Below are positions 8,470-16,966 of a DNA stretch of 38,321 nt, piece after piece (positions within the stretch are counted from its first letter, which is position 1; each line of letters opens with the position of its first letter). A program made the position numbers and the translations under genes. A model generated the notes under the pieces. That model had not been told where the DNA came from, made no database searches, and saw only the letters and a program-made list of their open reading frames with translations. The DNA comes from Piscirickettsiaceae bacterium CG07_land_8_20_14_0_80_44_28 (lineage in GTDB: Bacteria; Pseudomonadota; Gammaproteobacteria; Thiomicrospirales; Thiomicrospiraceae): the NCBI GenBank assembly GCA_002779995.1, contig PEWX01000085.1:1-38321 (forward strand). Direction: 5' to 3'.

Positions 8470-8623
8470 GCGATGAGCCCTGCCTAAAGTTGCAGTTCAG
8501 TGTTGAACCCGCATCCTACTCGAGTTGCAATAATTGGCTTAGAAACCCTACAAGAATACTTGACCATTACACGTTTTTGTGGAGCCTGTAAACAGGTTTG
8601 TAATCGCCACTGAATGTATCGGC

Positions 8624-8629
8624 TATAAT
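8624..8629 (+). promoter_or_regulatory. Candidate -10 element for the lipoprotein gene
   Basis: A perfect TATAAT lies about 30 bp before the ATG at 8660. No good -35 hexamer sits at the ideal distance; the nearest, TTGTAA at 8598-8603, is 20 bp away. The start point would be near 8636, in an A+T-rich leader. Confidence 0.35.
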
Positions 8630-8659
8630 CATTTTTTTTAATCTTATGAAGGAAAATTT

Positions 8660-9112
8660 ATGCAGTTACCCTCTATCAAATTTCTATTGTTATTCATCGC
8701 GATTTTTTTCGTCATTTCATGTAGTTCAAGTCCTATAAAACCCTCTGAAGGGGTTGAAAAAGAGATCAGTGCCGGCGCCTCAAAAGACATTTTGATGGCA
8801 CGGTCATTAGCTTGGGTAGAAAAAAGACGTATAGATCGTCAATCAATCGTAAAACTGAACCACCAACAAGATGGGATCATTATCGGAACAGGAATCACAA
8901 CCATTGAAAATTCATTAGAGCTGAAAAATGTGTTTCGTTTTGTGATGACAATAAAGGTTGAGGATAATCGGGCAAAAATTATTTTAAACAATATCGCGCT
9001 TGTGGAAGGGGTTACGGACGAGTCATTTGAAGGCACGCTTAAATTGGTGATGGCAAATTTAACAAACATAGCAGAGTCTTATGAAAGAGCGATTACGACA
9101 GAGGTAAAGTAA
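8660..9112 (+). CDS. Small lipoprotein, DUF4468-like
   Basis: This 150-residue protein starts with a lysine-containing N-terminus, a hydrophobic stretch and a lipobox-like VISC followed by SSS, so it is a predicted lipoprotein. The rest resembles the DUF4468 (TBP-like fold) family: LAWVEKRRIDRQSIVKLN, then GIIIGTG, followed by alternating beta-strand-like segments. AAGGAAA precedes the ATG. Base composition drops sharply to A+T-rich compared with hyfI, marking the end of the G+C-rich block. The function is unknown and no neighbour is clearly linked to it. The domain assignment comes from pattern similarity only. Confidence 0.6.
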   Translation: MQLPSIKFLLLFIAIFFVISCSSSPIKPSEGVEKEISAGASKDILMARSLAWVEKRRIDRQSIVKLNHQQDGIIIGTGITTIENSLELKNVFRFVMTIKVEDNRAKIILNNIALVEGVTDESFEGTLKLVMANLTNIAESYERAITTEVK

Positions 9113-9227
9113 GTTTACTTTAGCGAGTTTTAGAATTTAAGAATTAAGATTTTTTTGACGATGGCGGGCGGTGCCATGCGGATCGTCAGATTGAAAAATC
9201 AAACTTGATTTAACTTTTTTACTTTTT

Positions 9228-9268
9228 GAGACCTTTTTATTCGTGTAGCCATCTCGTGCAAAGGTCTC
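9228..9268. mobile_element. 41-bp mini inverted-repeat element (MITE remnant)
   Basis: The element begins GAGACCTTT and ends AAAGGTCTC, a perfect 9-bp terminal inverted repeat. The right part, TTTTTATTCGTG...CCATCTCGTGCAAAGGTCTC, is almost identical to the right end of the 160-bp element at 24029-24188. It is flanked by TTTTT on both sides, which could be a 5-bp target duplication but is weak evidence in such a T-rich setting. It is best read as an internally deleted relative of that element. Confidence 0.55.
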
Positions 9269-9966
9269 TTTTTTGATGTCTTAATAGAGTTTGCCGCGAT
9301 ATGGGCTTGCCTCCTATCTGAAGTGTTTGTGGAAATGCTTGAGATAGGGCGCGAGTCCCAGACAATTCCTAGTAACGTAATGCCCCGTACAAAGTGCGAT
9401 GATAGTTTGATCATCCCCCTGGGGTTGACACGTCTTTTGGTACCTAGTACCGGTGCATTTTCTTCAAATCCAATCTAAATGAATTTTGTAATACATTCAA
9501 ATCATTAATTATAAGTGCATTTAAGTATGTATTTATAAAGCGTCCAAACTCATCTCGTTTAACAAGCCTTTTGTTACGGTCTGTAGGCGGATATTGAGCC
9601 GTATCATCAATTTCGTTTTCAGTTTATCGTTGTTATTTTGACGTGTGCGTGGTTGCACCAAAATAGAACGGAATCCGCTGATAATAGGCGTTATGTTAGG
9701 GATGGATTGAGTTGCTATCACCAAGGTTGATTATTTAGTGCATTGTTTTGTAAGGTTTGTTTTGTTTTGGCACCTACCTTTCTATGAAAACCTATAAGGT
9801 TTTAAGTCGAGCTGTGATAACGATATTGTGGTTGAGGGCAAAAAGCCAATGTTTTAGGTTACTAATTTACCCTCCTGTCGAATATATTTTGCGTATAGAT
9901 TGAATTAGATAATAGGAAAAGGGGAGGTTGGCTCTTTTTTGTTCACAAAAAGGTGTAAATATTGAT
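9269..9966. other. Long A+T-rich spacer upstream of the urease operon
   Basis: No supported gene was found in this stretch. A minus-strand frame of about 59 codons ends at 9444, but I do not recognise it. GGTACCTAGTACC at 9439-9451 is a small palindrome. Two possible control sites for ureD lie here: an NtrC-like half palindrome TGCACCA at 9654-9660 and an imperfect sigma-54 box at 9768-9783. Confidence 0.45.
9768..9783 (+). promoter_or_regulatory. Weak sigma-54-like element before ureD
   Basis: The sequence is TGGCACCTACCTTTCT. The -24 half TGGCAC is perfect, but the -12 half has TTTC instead of TTGC, losing one near-invariant base. An NtrC-like site with a good left half (TGCACCA) but poor right half lies at 9654-9670. 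It would give a leader of roughly 170 nt before ureD. It is plausible only because amiE and urtA carry better versions. Confidence 0.3.
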
Positions 9967-10797
9967 ATGGCGCTTCAGGAGGGTTGGCGAGGTTTTTTAT
10001 CTTTTTCTTTTGTTGACGTTAATGGTAAAACCGTCATAAAAGACAGAAAACACTTTGGTCCATTGGTTCTTCAAAGACCTTATTATCAAGAAATTGATCG
10101 CCCTAGTGTGTTGGTGCTACATCCTCCGGGGGGCGTGGTGGGAGGAGATGCGCTTGAGGTGAATGCAACCTTTCAACCAGGCTCAAAAGGGAGTGTCGGT
10201 ACGCCTGCTGCGACCAAATTTTATCGAAGTGATGGTCGTTTGGCGACCCAAATGCAAACGGTTACTTTGACAGAAAATGTAGAAGTTGAATGGCTACCGC
10301 AGGAAACCTTGTTTTTTAATCGATCCCGAGTAATTAATTCACTGAAATTCGTTTTAAGCAAGGCCAGCAATAAGTTAATAGCCTGGGATGTCGTCGGTTT
10401 GGGGCGTCCTGCCAGTGGTGAGGGGTTTGAACAGGGAGAATTGCAACAGTCGCTGGAAGTCTGGGTTGAAGACAAATTGATTTTTGTAGATCGGTTGAAA
10501 ATTTCACCACAGACTAACTTGTTAACCAGTGCCAGTGCTCTGGCAGGAAATGTTCTCTTCGCAACGGCAGTGTTTTATCAAAACGAATTCAGTGAACAAA
10601 AAAAATTATTGGAACTTTTACAGGCGGTTGAATGGCCGTTGCCAGTGGGTGTGACACAGATGAATTCTTTGGTGGTGATGCGAGTATTGGCATCGGAGCT
10701 TGATGAAATAAAGCAGGTATTGTTTGACGCATGGAAAATCGCCAGGCCTGCCATTTTAAATGTCCCGGTGGTCAAGCCGAGGATTTGGAATACATAA
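9967..10797 (+). CDS. ureD: Urease accessory protein UreD (UreH)
   Basis: This 276-residue protein is of the UreD family, the scaffold that with UreF and UreG delivers nickel to apo-urease. The signature [11 protein letters not shown] is present near residue 45, with [12 protein letters not shown] before it and [10 protein letters not shown] after it. I start it at the ATG at 9967 because the family begins close to GWRG. An upstream in-frame TTG at 9928 follows GGGGAGG with no spacer, so it is unlikely to be used. It is the first gene of the ureDABCEFG operon, and ureA follows after 14 bp. Length is close to the family norm. Confidence 0.88.
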   Translation: MALQEGWRGFLSFSFVDVNGKTVIKDRKHFGPLVLQRPYYQEIDRPSVLVLHPPGGVVGGDALEVNATFQPGSKGSVGTPAATKFYRSDGRLATQMQTVTLTENVEVEWLPQETLFFNRSRVINSLKFVLSKASNKLIAWDVVGLGRPASGEGFEQGELQQSLEVWVEDKLIFVDRLKISPQTNLLTSASALAGNVLFATAVFYQNEFSEQKKLLELLQAVEWPLPVGVTQMNSLVVMRVLASELDEIKQVLFDAWKIARPAILNVPVVKPRIWNT

Positions 10798-10811
10798 ATT
10801 ATGGAGGCTGT

Positions 10812-11114
10812 ATGGAATTGTTGCCGAGAGAGAAAGATAAATTATTGCTGTTTACGGCTGGGCTGGTTGCCGAAAGGCGTTTAAATCGGGGGGTGAAATT
10901 AAATTACCCAGAAGCGGTTGCTTACATCAGCTGTGCGATCTTAGAGGGGGCTCGTGATGGAAAAACGGTGGCGGAACTAATGGATTTTGGCACAACTATT
11001 TTGACCAAAGAGGATGTCATGGACGGTATTGCAGAAATGATTCACGAGGTTCAGGTGGAGGCTACTTTTCCTGACGGTACTAAACTGGTGACGGTTCACC
11101 AACCCATTGTATAG
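10812..11114 (+). CDS. ureA: Urease gamma subunit
   Basis: This 100-residue protein has the typical bacterial gamma-subunit length and start ([20 protein letters not shown]), with [11 protein letters not shown] and a closing VHQPIV. Three separate structural genes (ureA, ureB, ureC) are the common bacterial arrangement. GGAGG at 10803-10807 precedes the ATG at 10812. A longer reading from 10731 overlaps ureD and is not needed. The subunit forms part of the (UreABC)3 urease core, which hydrolyses urea to ammonia and carbamate. Confidence 0.95.
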   Translation: MELLPREKDKLLLFTAGLVAERRLNRGVKLNYPEAVAYISCAILEGARDGKTVAELMDFGTTILTKEDVMDGIAEMIHEVQVEATFPDGTKLVTVHQPIV

Positions 11115-11125
11115 GAGGCAATAAA

Positions 11126-11455
11126 ATGATTCCTGGAGAGATGATTGTTCAAGACGGCGAAATAGAATTGAATGGGGGTCGAGAAACAATAGAGGTGGTG
11201 GTTGCAAACTCGGGTGATCGTCCAATTCAGGTTGGTTCACATTACCATTTTTTTGAAACCAATACCGGCTTGGTGTTTGATCGCGAGCTGGCTAAGGGGT
11301 TTCGTTTAGATATCCCGGCAGGTACGGCGGTGCGTTTTGAACCGGGGCAAAAACGACGGGTTCAACTGGTTAAGGTCGCTGGCAAACAAATCATTTATGG
11401 CTTCAATCAGTTAGTCATGGGGTCACTGGGAGGGCAAGATGAGTTATCAAATTGA
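11126..11455 (+). CDS. ureB: Urease beta subunit
   Basis: This 109-residue protein begins [20 protein letters not shown] and contains [15 protein letters not shown] and [15 protein letters not shown]-like segments (here [15 protein letters not shown]), which are standard for urease beta chains. AGGAGG precedes the ATG by a normal distance. Its end overlaps the start of ureC by 17 bp, so translation is probably coupled. It is a structural rather than catalytic subunit. Confidence 0.95.
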   Translation: MIPGEMIVQDGEIELNGGRETIEVVVANSGDRPIQVGSHYHFFETNTGLVFDRELAKGFRLDIPAGTAVRFEPGQKRRVQLVKVAGKQIIYGFNQLVMGSLGGQDELSN

Positions 11456-13145
11456 TCGTAAAGCTTATGCGGAAATGTATGGTCCCACCGTGGGAGATAA
11501 AGTTCGATTAGGTGACACGGATTTGCTGATTGAAGTGGAAAAGGATTTCACAACCTATGGTGAAGAGGTCAAGTTCGGCGGGGGTAAGGTTATTCGTGAC
11601 GGTATGGGTCAAGGTCAGCTATGTGCAGATGAAGTCGTTGATACGGTTATTACCAATGCCTTGATTCTCGATACTTGGGGGATTGTAAAAGCTGATATCG
11701 GTATCAAGGATGGGTTGATCGTTGCCATCGGTAAGGCAGGGAATTCGGATATTCAGCCGAATGTGGATTTTGAAATCGGTGCCGGCACCGAAGTTATTGC
11801 CGGCGAAGGTCAAATTTTAACCGCTGGCGGTATTGATTCCCATATTCACTTTATCTGTCCGCAACAAGTTGAAGAGGCGTTAATGTCTGGCATCACGACT
11901 ATGTTGGGTGGTGGAACGGGTCCCGCCGCAGGGACTAATGCAACCACTTGTACTTCTGGTGTTTGGTATATGCACCGTATGTTGGAAGCGGCTGAAGGAT
12001 TGCCGATGAATCTTGGCTTTTTGGGAAAGGGCAATGCATCCTTGCCCGCACCACTGATTGAGCAGGTTGAAGCCGGTGCGATGGGTCTCAAGTTGCACGA
12101 AGACTGGGGGACGACGCCAGGCGCAATTGATAATTGTTTGAGTGTGGCTGATAAATACGATGTGCAGGTGGCAATTCATACGGATACGCTTAATGAATCG
12201 GGTTTTGTTGAGAATACCTTGGCCGCTTTTAAGGATCGAACGATTCATACTTATCATACCGAAGGTGCCGGCGGTGGCCATGCCCCGGATATTATCAAAG
12301 CCTGTGGTTTTGCTAATGTATTGCCCTCATCGACAAATCCGACACGTCCTTTTACCGTGAATACAATTGATGAGCATTTGGATATGTTGATGGTCTGCCA
12401 TCATCTCGACCCGAATATTGTCGAAGACGTTGCCTTTGCTGAATCGCGAATTCGTCGCGAAACCATTGCCGCCGAAGACATTTTGCACGACTTGGGGGCT
12501 TTTTCGATGATTGCTTCTGATTCGCAGGCAATGGGGCGTGTGGGTGAAGTGATTACTCGTACTTGGCAAACCGCCCACAAAATGAAACAACAGCGCGGCT
12601 CATTAGCGGAAGCGGGTGAAAGCAATGATAATTTTAGAGCGAAACGTTACGTTGCTAAATATACAATTAACCCAGCGATTACCCACGGTATGGCGGATAT
12701 TGTCGGCTCGGTTGAAGTTGGCAAATTGGCAGATTTGGTGTTGTGGAAACCGGCATTTTTTGGTGCTAAACCTTCTATGATTATTAAGGGAGGGATGATT
12801 GTTGCTGCGCCGATGGGCGATGCCAACGCTTCTATACCAACGCCACAACCGGTGCATTATCGTAATATGTTTGCAGCACAGGGCAAGGCGATTTTTAAAA
12901 CGTCAATTACTTTCGTATCGCAAGCAGCGTTTGATAAAGACATTAAGGGGCAATTGGGACTGGAGAAAATCATCCGCCCAGTTTCAAATACACGAAACAT
13001 CAGTAAAAAAGATATGGTTTTGAATGATTTGCAACCGGATGTTTCAGTCGATCCAGAAACTTATGTGGTTAAGGCGGATGGTGAGCTATTGACTTGTGAA
13101 CCGGCAGAAACCTTGCCTTTGGCGCAACGGTATTTCTTATTTTAA
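11439..13145 (+). CDS. ureC: Urease alpha subunit (catalytic, nickel-binding)
   Basis: This 568-residue catalytic subunit has all active-site residues in place. The nickel ligands are His135 and His137 (SHIHF), the carbamylated Lys218 with His220 (GLKLHEDWG), His247 (AIHTD), His273 (YHTEG) and Asp361 (SDSQAMGR). The flap cysteine and histidine are Cys320 and His321 (MVCHHLD). Numbering is offset by one from the Klebsiella enzyme. The protein is full length, ends in the usual RYFLF, and appears fully functional. GGGAGGG precedes the ATG, which lies inside the end of ureB. Together with amiE and fmdA it makes ammonia and inorganic carbon available, which would suit an autotroph. Confidence 0.97.
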   Translation: MSYQIDRKAYAEMYGPTVGDKVRLGDTDLLIEVEKDFTTYGEEVKFGGGKVIRDGMGQGQLCADEVVDTVITNALILDTWGIVKADIGIKDGLIVAIGKAGNSDIQPNVDFEIGAGTEVIAGEGQILTAGGIDSHIHFICPQQVEEALMSGITTMLGGGTGPAAGTNATTCTSGVWYMHRMLEAAEGLPMNLGFLGKGNASLPAPLIEQVEAGAMGLKLHEDWGTTPGAIDNCLSVADKYDVQVAIHTDTLNESGFVENTLAAFKDRTIHTYHTEGAGGGHAPDIIKACGFANVLPSSTNPTRPFTVNTIDEHLDMLMVCHHLDPNIVEDVAFAESRIRRETIAAEDILHDLGAFSMIASDSQAMGRVGEVITRTWQTAHKMKQQRGSLAEAGESNDNFRAKRYVAKYTINPAITHGMADIVGSVEVGKLADLVLWKPAFFGAKPSMIIKGGMIVAAPMGDANASIPTPQPVHYRNMFAAQGKAIFKTSITFVSQAAFDKDIKGQLGLEKIIRPVSNTRNISKKDMVLNDLQPDVSVDPETYVVKADGELLTCEPAETLPLAQRYFLF

Positions 13146-13158
13146 TATAGGTGGCAAA

Positions 13159-13602
13159 ATGAAAGAGTATACCAAAATCCTCGATGAGGGCTTGCCGAGC
13201 AATGCACAAGAGTTGGTTTTGACGTTCAAGCAACGTGAAAAAAGTCGGTTAAAGGTTTCGCTTGCGACTGGAGAAGAAATCGGTTTGTTTCTGCCTAGAG
13301 GTTCGATCTTAAAAGAGGGGAGTGTGATTGCTTCTGATTCCGGTGCGTATTTGAAAATTGTCGCAGCACCCGAAAAAGTGTCGACAGTTACATCCGATGA
13401 CGGTCATTTGCTGTTGCGAATCGCGTATCACTTGGGAAATCGTCATGTGCCTTTACAGGTCGAGCCGACCTGGTTGCGGTACGCACATGATCATGTATTG
13501 GATGACATGGTTAGACTGCTTGGGGGACAAGTGGTTGTAGAAGATCAGCCATTGCAGCCTGAAAGCGGTGCTTATGGCGGCGGCCATAGTCACGATCATT
13601 AA
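13159..13602 (+). CDS. ureE: Urease nickel metallochaperone UreE
   Basis: This 147-residue protein has the UreE layout: an N-terminal peptide-binding half with LPRGSILKEG and a metal-binding half with AYHLGNRHVPLQ and RYAHDHVLDDM. The C-terminus carries a short histidine-rich tail (GGGHSHDH) for nickel. AGGTGG precedes the ATG at 13159. A longer upstream reading overlaps ureC and is not needed. It ends directly against ureF with no spacer. Confidence 0.93.
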   Translation: MKEYTKILDEGLPSNAQELVLTFKQREKSRLKVSLATGEEIGLFLPRGSILKEGSVIASDSGAYLKIVAAPEKVSTVTSDDGHLLLRIAYHLGNRHVPLQVEPTWLRYAHDHVLDDMVRLLGGQVVVEDQPLQPESGAYGGGHSHDH

Positions 13603-14265
13603 ATGCCAAGTTCTTTGCTCAGGTTGCTGCAATTATCCAGTCCGACATTGCCCGTCGGTGCCTATGCCTATTCTCAGGGCGTGGAAGCGGCAGTGCATGC
13701 TCAAATCGTAACCGATGAAGTCTCCGCGTTAAGTTGGATTCAAGATGTGCTAATGAATGGTTTGGTTTACGGTGATCTTGCATTATTAAGTCATTTCTAC
13801 CAGGCCTGGTCAAAAAAGGATTATGAAAAGCTGCAAACCTATTCGGCATTGAGTTTGGCGATCAGAGAAACCGCAGAACTCAAGCAAGAGGATCAGCACA
13901 TTGCCAAGGCGTTATTGCGATTGGCGGCTCCTCTTGAAGTCGATATCTTTAAGACACAGATATTTGAGAAAACCTATTCTTTGGTATTTGCAGGGTTTGC
14001 ACAGCACTGGAAGGTTCCGCTGGAAGAGGCATTACAAGCATTCGCCTGGAGTTGGATGGAAAATCAGGTGGCCGCTATGATAAAGTTGGTTCCGCTTGGT
14101 CAAACACAAGGCCAAAAATTGATATTGAAAATGGATACTGCTATTCAGCAAGCCGTGCAGTTGGCACAAGAGGTTCCGATAGCGCTTATTGGAAACAGTT
14201 TGCCACACCTTGCAATTTTAAGTAGTCAGCATGAGATTCAATACAGTCGTCTATTTAGGTCTTAA
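13603..14265 (+). CDS. ureF: Urease accessory protein UreF
   Basis: This 220-residue, mostly helical protein has the UreF marks LLQLSSPTLPVGAYAYSQGVE at the start and SWMENQVAAMIKLVPLGQ in the C-terminal half. It acts as the gatekeeper that controls UreG GTP hydrolysis in the UreDFG complex. Its ATG follows the ureE stop immediately, so coupling is likely. A 44-bp gap with AAGGAA separates it from ureG. Confidence 0.93.
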   Translation: MPSSLLRLLQLSSPTLPVGAYAYSQGVEAAVHAQIVTDEVSALSWIQDVLMNGLVYGDLALLSHFYQAWSKKDYEKLQTYSALSLAIRETAELKQEDQHIAKALLRLAAPLEVDIFKTQIFEKTYSLVFAGFAQHWKVPLEEALQAFAWSWMENQVAAMIKLVPLGQTQGQKLILKMDTAIQQAVQLAQEVPIALIGNSLPHLAILSSQHEIQYSRLFRS

Positions 14266-14309
14266 AAGAATTTATGGTATAGGATAAGCAAAACAAGATA
14301 AGGAATATT

Positions 14310-14912
14310 ATGAAACCAGCACTGAGATTAGGCATTGGCGGTCCCGTCGGTTCGGGGAAAACTGCGCTGGTGGAAGTTCTCTGTAAGAGAATGCGCGACA
14401 AGTACGATTTGGCCGTGGTGACGAACGACATTTATACCAAGGAAGATCAGCAGATTTTGATCCGTCAGCAGGCGCTTTCTGAAGATCGAATTGTGGGTGT
14501 CGAAACCGGTGGATGTCCACACACGGCAATCCGTGAAGATGCATCCATGAATTTGACGGCCATTGAAGGGTTACAGGAACAGTTTGAAGGGCTGCAAATG
14601 GTCATTATCGAATCGGGGGGGGATAACTTAAGTGCAACCTTTAGTCCCGAACTGTCGGATTTAACCATTTATGTGATTGATGTGGCGGCGGGGGATAAGT
14701 TGCCGAGAAAGGGCGGGCCGGGCATTACGCAATCAGATTTGTTGGTAATTAATAAAATCGATTTGGCGCCTTTTGTCGGCGCAGACTTGGCGGTGATGGA
14801 TCGAGATACTAAAATTCAGCGTAGAGACCGACCTTACGTTTTTACCAACCTAAAAACCCAGCAAGGCGTGGATGAGATTGTCGAGTTTATTGTTGATAAA
14901 GGAATGCTTTAA
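14310..14912 (+). CDS. ureG: Urease accessory GTPase UreG
   Basis: This 200-residue SIMIBI-class GTPase has the P-loop GPVGSGKT (residues 11-18), [10 protein letters not shown], the nickel-binding CPH motif (Cys69-Pro70-His71 in [13 protein letters not shown]) and [13 protein letters not shown]. It drives nickel insertion into urease. AAGGAATATT precedes the ATG at 14310. The next gene, a nickel permease, begins immediately after its stop. All expected urease maturation genes D, E, F and G are thus present. Confidence 0.96.
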   Translation: MKPALRLGIGGPVGSGKTALVEVLCKRMRDKYDLAVVTNDIYTKEDQQILIRQQALSEDRIVGVETGGCPHTAIREDASMNLTAIEGLQEQFEGLQMVIIESGGDNLSATFSPELSDLTIYVIDVAAGDKLPRKGGPGITQSDLLVINKIDLAPFVGADLAVMDRDTKIQRRDRPYVFTNLKTQQGVDEIVEFIVDKGML

Positions 14913-15560
14913 ATGATGGAATTCGGGCTTGTCATTATTTTCTGGTATGGAGTATTGCATGCCTTTGGGTCAGATCATTTGACCGCAATCGCGGATTTTT
15001 CAATTGGCAGACAAAGAAAAAAGGTGATGATGGTCACTTTGGGATTTGCGATTGGTCATGGGGTGAGTTTGTATCTGTTTGCCCTGCTATTGTCATCTTT
15101 GCAAGTTCCGGAAGGCTGGTTGGCCTACGGTGATGTCATTGCCTCCAGTATCATTATCTTAATGGGATTGTATTTGCTTTATTTGGTGGTGACGGATCGG
15201 ATTCATGTCTCTAAACACCAGCATGACGGTAGAGAGCATATCCACGTTTGGTTTGGTAAGCAGCACAATCATCGTTGTCCGTTTTTCAGTTGGCTATCCA
15301 CCTCGGCGATGCTCGGAATCATGATGGGGATGGGGGGTGCGCGGGGCATGCTAGTCAGTTTGTCAGCCATTTCCAGTGAGGATGTGAGTGGCTGGATGGT
15401 GTTAAGCTTTACGTTAGGCGTCGCCTTGGTGTTTATGGTTTTTGGTGTTTTATTGGCGATTTTGAATAGGAGGTTGTTGGGTTCCAAAGCATGGCTAAAA
15501 GGATCCTTTACGTTTGCAGGCCTGGTCTCCTGTTTGGTTGGCGCTCAGGCGTTTTTATAA
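14913..15560 (+). CDS. UreH-type nickel permease
   Basis: This 215-residue membrane protein has HAFGSDHLTAIADFSIGR near the N-terminus (His16, Asp21, His22). This is the metal-entry signature of nickel/cobalt transporters in the membrane UreH/NicO group, which is unrelated to the soluble UreD that is sometimes also called UreH. A histidine-rich loop follows at about residues 98-124 (HVSKHQHDGREHIHV and GKQHNH), then GARGMLVSLSA and more membrane segments. The ATG abuts the ureG stop, so it belongs to the urease operon and very likely supplies nickel for urease. Cobalt transport cannot be excluded from sequence alone. Confidence 0.8.
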   Translation: MMEFGLVIIFWYGVLHAFGSDHLTAIADFSIGRQRKKVMMVTLGFAIGHGVSLYLFALLLSSLQVPEGWLAYGDVIASSIIILMGLYLLYLVVTDRIHVSKHQHDGREHIHVWFGKQHNHRCPFFSWLSTSAMLGIMMGMGGARGMLVSLSAISSEDVSGWMVLSFTLGVALVFMVFGVLLAILNRRLLGSKAWLKGSFTFAGLVSCLVGAQAFL

Positions 15561-15573
15561 ACTTTAATCTATC

Positions 15574-15611
15574 TGCACGGGATGGTTTCTCTTTTGCACT
15601 ATTTTTGTGCC
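15574..15611 (+). promoter_or_regulatory. NtrC-like site pair upstream of amiE
   Basis: The strong site at 15595-15611 reads TGCACTATTTTTGTGCC and keeps the GCAC-N7-GTGC core of NtrC enhancers. A weaker site with an intact left half TGCAC starts at 15574, its centre 21 bp from the strong one. Paired NtrC sites on one face of the helix favour oligomer formation. The strong site's centre is about 147 bp upstream of the -24 element at 15749. Confidence 0.55.
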
Positions 15612-15715
15612 ATATCGCTTCTGTGAACGTGATTGACAGGGCGGATGTGTCTTTTTATTGTTAAGGCATGTTTTTTGATTCTTTATTTTTCTAGTTAAAA
15701 CAACTGCCTATCTGC

Positions 15716-15740
15716 TAATTTTTCCTTGTTGGAAAAATTA
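15716..15740. repeat. Perfect 10-bp inverted repeat before amiE promoter
   Basis: TAATTTTTCC and GGAAAAATTA are separated by the 5-bp loop ttgtt. It could end transcription from the urease operon or bind a protein just upstream of the sigma-54 promoter. The stem is A+T-rich and the following T-run is short, so neither role is certain. Confidence 0.5.
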
Positions 15741-15748
15741 ATTTTCTG

Positions 15749-15764
15749 TGGCACAAGTCTTGTT
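15749..15764 (+). promoter_or_regulatory. Sigma-54 promoter of amiE
   Basis: TGGCACAAGTCTTGTT matches TGGCACRNNNNTTGCW at all specified positions except the C of the -12 GC, which is T. Transcription would start near 15776, leaving a leader of about 120 nt with a small hairpin ATGCG...CGCAT at 15783-15800. The NtrC-like sites upstream support nitrogen control. No AmiR/AmiC-type regulators, which control amiE in Pseudomonas, are found nearby. Confidence 0.6.
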
Positions 15765-15898
15765 ATTGAATATGACCATTGGATGCGTTTTAGGGCGCAT
15801 TTAGTTTGATAGCGGCGGCATCCGTCAAAGCGGTGTTGGCGCTAAATCATAACGCAATCCAGTTTAAGTTCAGTTTTCAAATTTATGGGGTAAAAGTA

Positions 15899-16942
15899 AT
15901 GAGACATGGTGATATATCCTCCAGTAACGATACCGTGGGGGTCGCGGTTGTAAACTATAAGATGCCACGACTACATTCCAAGGCAGAAGTTTTAGACAAT
16001 GCCCAGAAAATTGCAGATATGATGATTGGTATGAAACAAGGTCTGCCAGGTATGGATTTGGTGATTTTTCCCGAGTATTCGACTCATGGCATTATGTACG
16101 ATGCCAAAGAAATGTACGACACCGCCTCGACCGTGCCGGGTGACGAAACGCGAATCTTTTCGGAAGCGTGTAAAAAAGCGAAAACTTGGGGAGTCTTCTC
16201 ATTAACGGGCGAACAGCATGAAGAGCATCCTAATAAAGCACCTTATAACACCTTGATTTTGATTAACGACCAAGGTGAGATTGTCCAGAAATATAGAAAA
16301 ATCATGCCGTGGTGTCCGGTTGAAGGTTGGTATCCAGGGGATAAAACCTATATCACCGAAGGGCCTAAAGGAATGATGATCAGTTTGATTATCTGTGATG
16401 ATGGTAACTATCCTGAAATCTGGCGAGACTGTGCAATGAAAGGGGCGGAATTGATTGTTCGATGTCAGGGGTATATGTATCCCGCTAAAGAGCAGCAAAT
16501 CATGGTTTCTAAAGCCATGGCCTGGATGAACAATACCTATGTTGCAGTGGCCAATGCCAGTGGCTTTGACGGTGTTTATTCATACTTCGGACACTCTGCG
16601 ATTATCGGCTTTGACGGGCACACCCTTGGTGAATGCGGCGAAGAAGATTACGGCATTCAATATGCGGAACTGTCTGTTTCTCAAATTAGAGATTTCCGGA
16701 AAAATGCGCAATCACAGAACCATTTATTTAAGTTATTACACCGTGGCTACACGGGTAAGATTAATTCTGGTGAAGAGGATCAAGGGGTTGCCGCTTGTCC
16801 TTATGATTTCTATTCAACTTGGATTAATGATCCTGATAAAGCCAGAGAGCAGGTGGAAAAAATCACCCGTAAGACGGTTGGAACAGCGGAATGTCCGATT
16901 GACGGTATCCCCAACGAAGAGACCCAAAAAGAGCACCGCTAA
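15899..16942 (+). CDS. amiE: Aliphatic amidase
   Basis: This 347-residue member of the nitrilase superfamily is very close to the Pseudomonas AmiE sequence along its whole length. It starts [20 protein letters not shown]. The catalytic residues fall at the expected numbers: Glu59 (FPEYS), Lys134 (KYRKI) and Cys166 ([14 protein letters not shown]). The enzyme hydrolyses short aliphatic amides such as acetamide to the acid and ammonia in the cytoplasm. I use the ATG at 15899 because the homologous start is exact; a longer frame from 15806 adds an unconserved leader. It follows a sigma-54 promoter and lies 24 bp before a VWA-domain gene. Formamide is also a possible substrate. Confidence 0.95.
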   Translation: MRHGDISSSNDTVGVAVVNYKMPRLHSKAEVLDNAQKIADMMIGMKQGLPGMDLVIFPEYSTHGIMYDAKEMYDTASTVPGDETRIFSEACKKAKTWGVFSLTGEQHEEHPNKAPYNTLILINDQGEIVQKYRKIMPWCPVEGWYPGDKTYITEGPKGMMISLIICDDGNYPEIWRDCAMKGAELIVRCQGYMYPAKEQQIMVSKAMAWMNNTYVAVANASGFDGVYSYFGHSAIIGFDGHTLGECGEEDYGIQYAELSVSQIRDFRKNAQSQNHLFKLLHRGYTGKINSGEEDQGVAACPYDFYSTWINDPDKAREQVEKITRKTVGTAECPIDGIPNEETQKEHR

Positions 16943-16966
16943 GCTCTGTGATTTGATGTTGTTTTC

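Noticed and set aside
8500-8613. 37-codon frame with a CxxC motif after hyfI
   Set aside because: Too short, no ribosome site and no family recognised; noted as a possible remnant only.
9113-9227. Rho-independent terminator after the lipoprotein gene
   Set aside because: AAAGTAAGTTTACTTT forms only an A+T stem without a T-run, and the GACGAT/ATCGTC repeat downstream also lacks one.
9199-9414. Minus-strand 71-codon frame
   Set aside because: It runs through the 41-bp inverted-repeat element and has no ribosome site or recognisable domain; it is a product of the repeat.
9444-9620. Minus-strand frame of about 59 codons in the ureD spacer
   Set aside because: Its composition looks somewhat protein-like but it has no start with a ribosome site and no recognised family.
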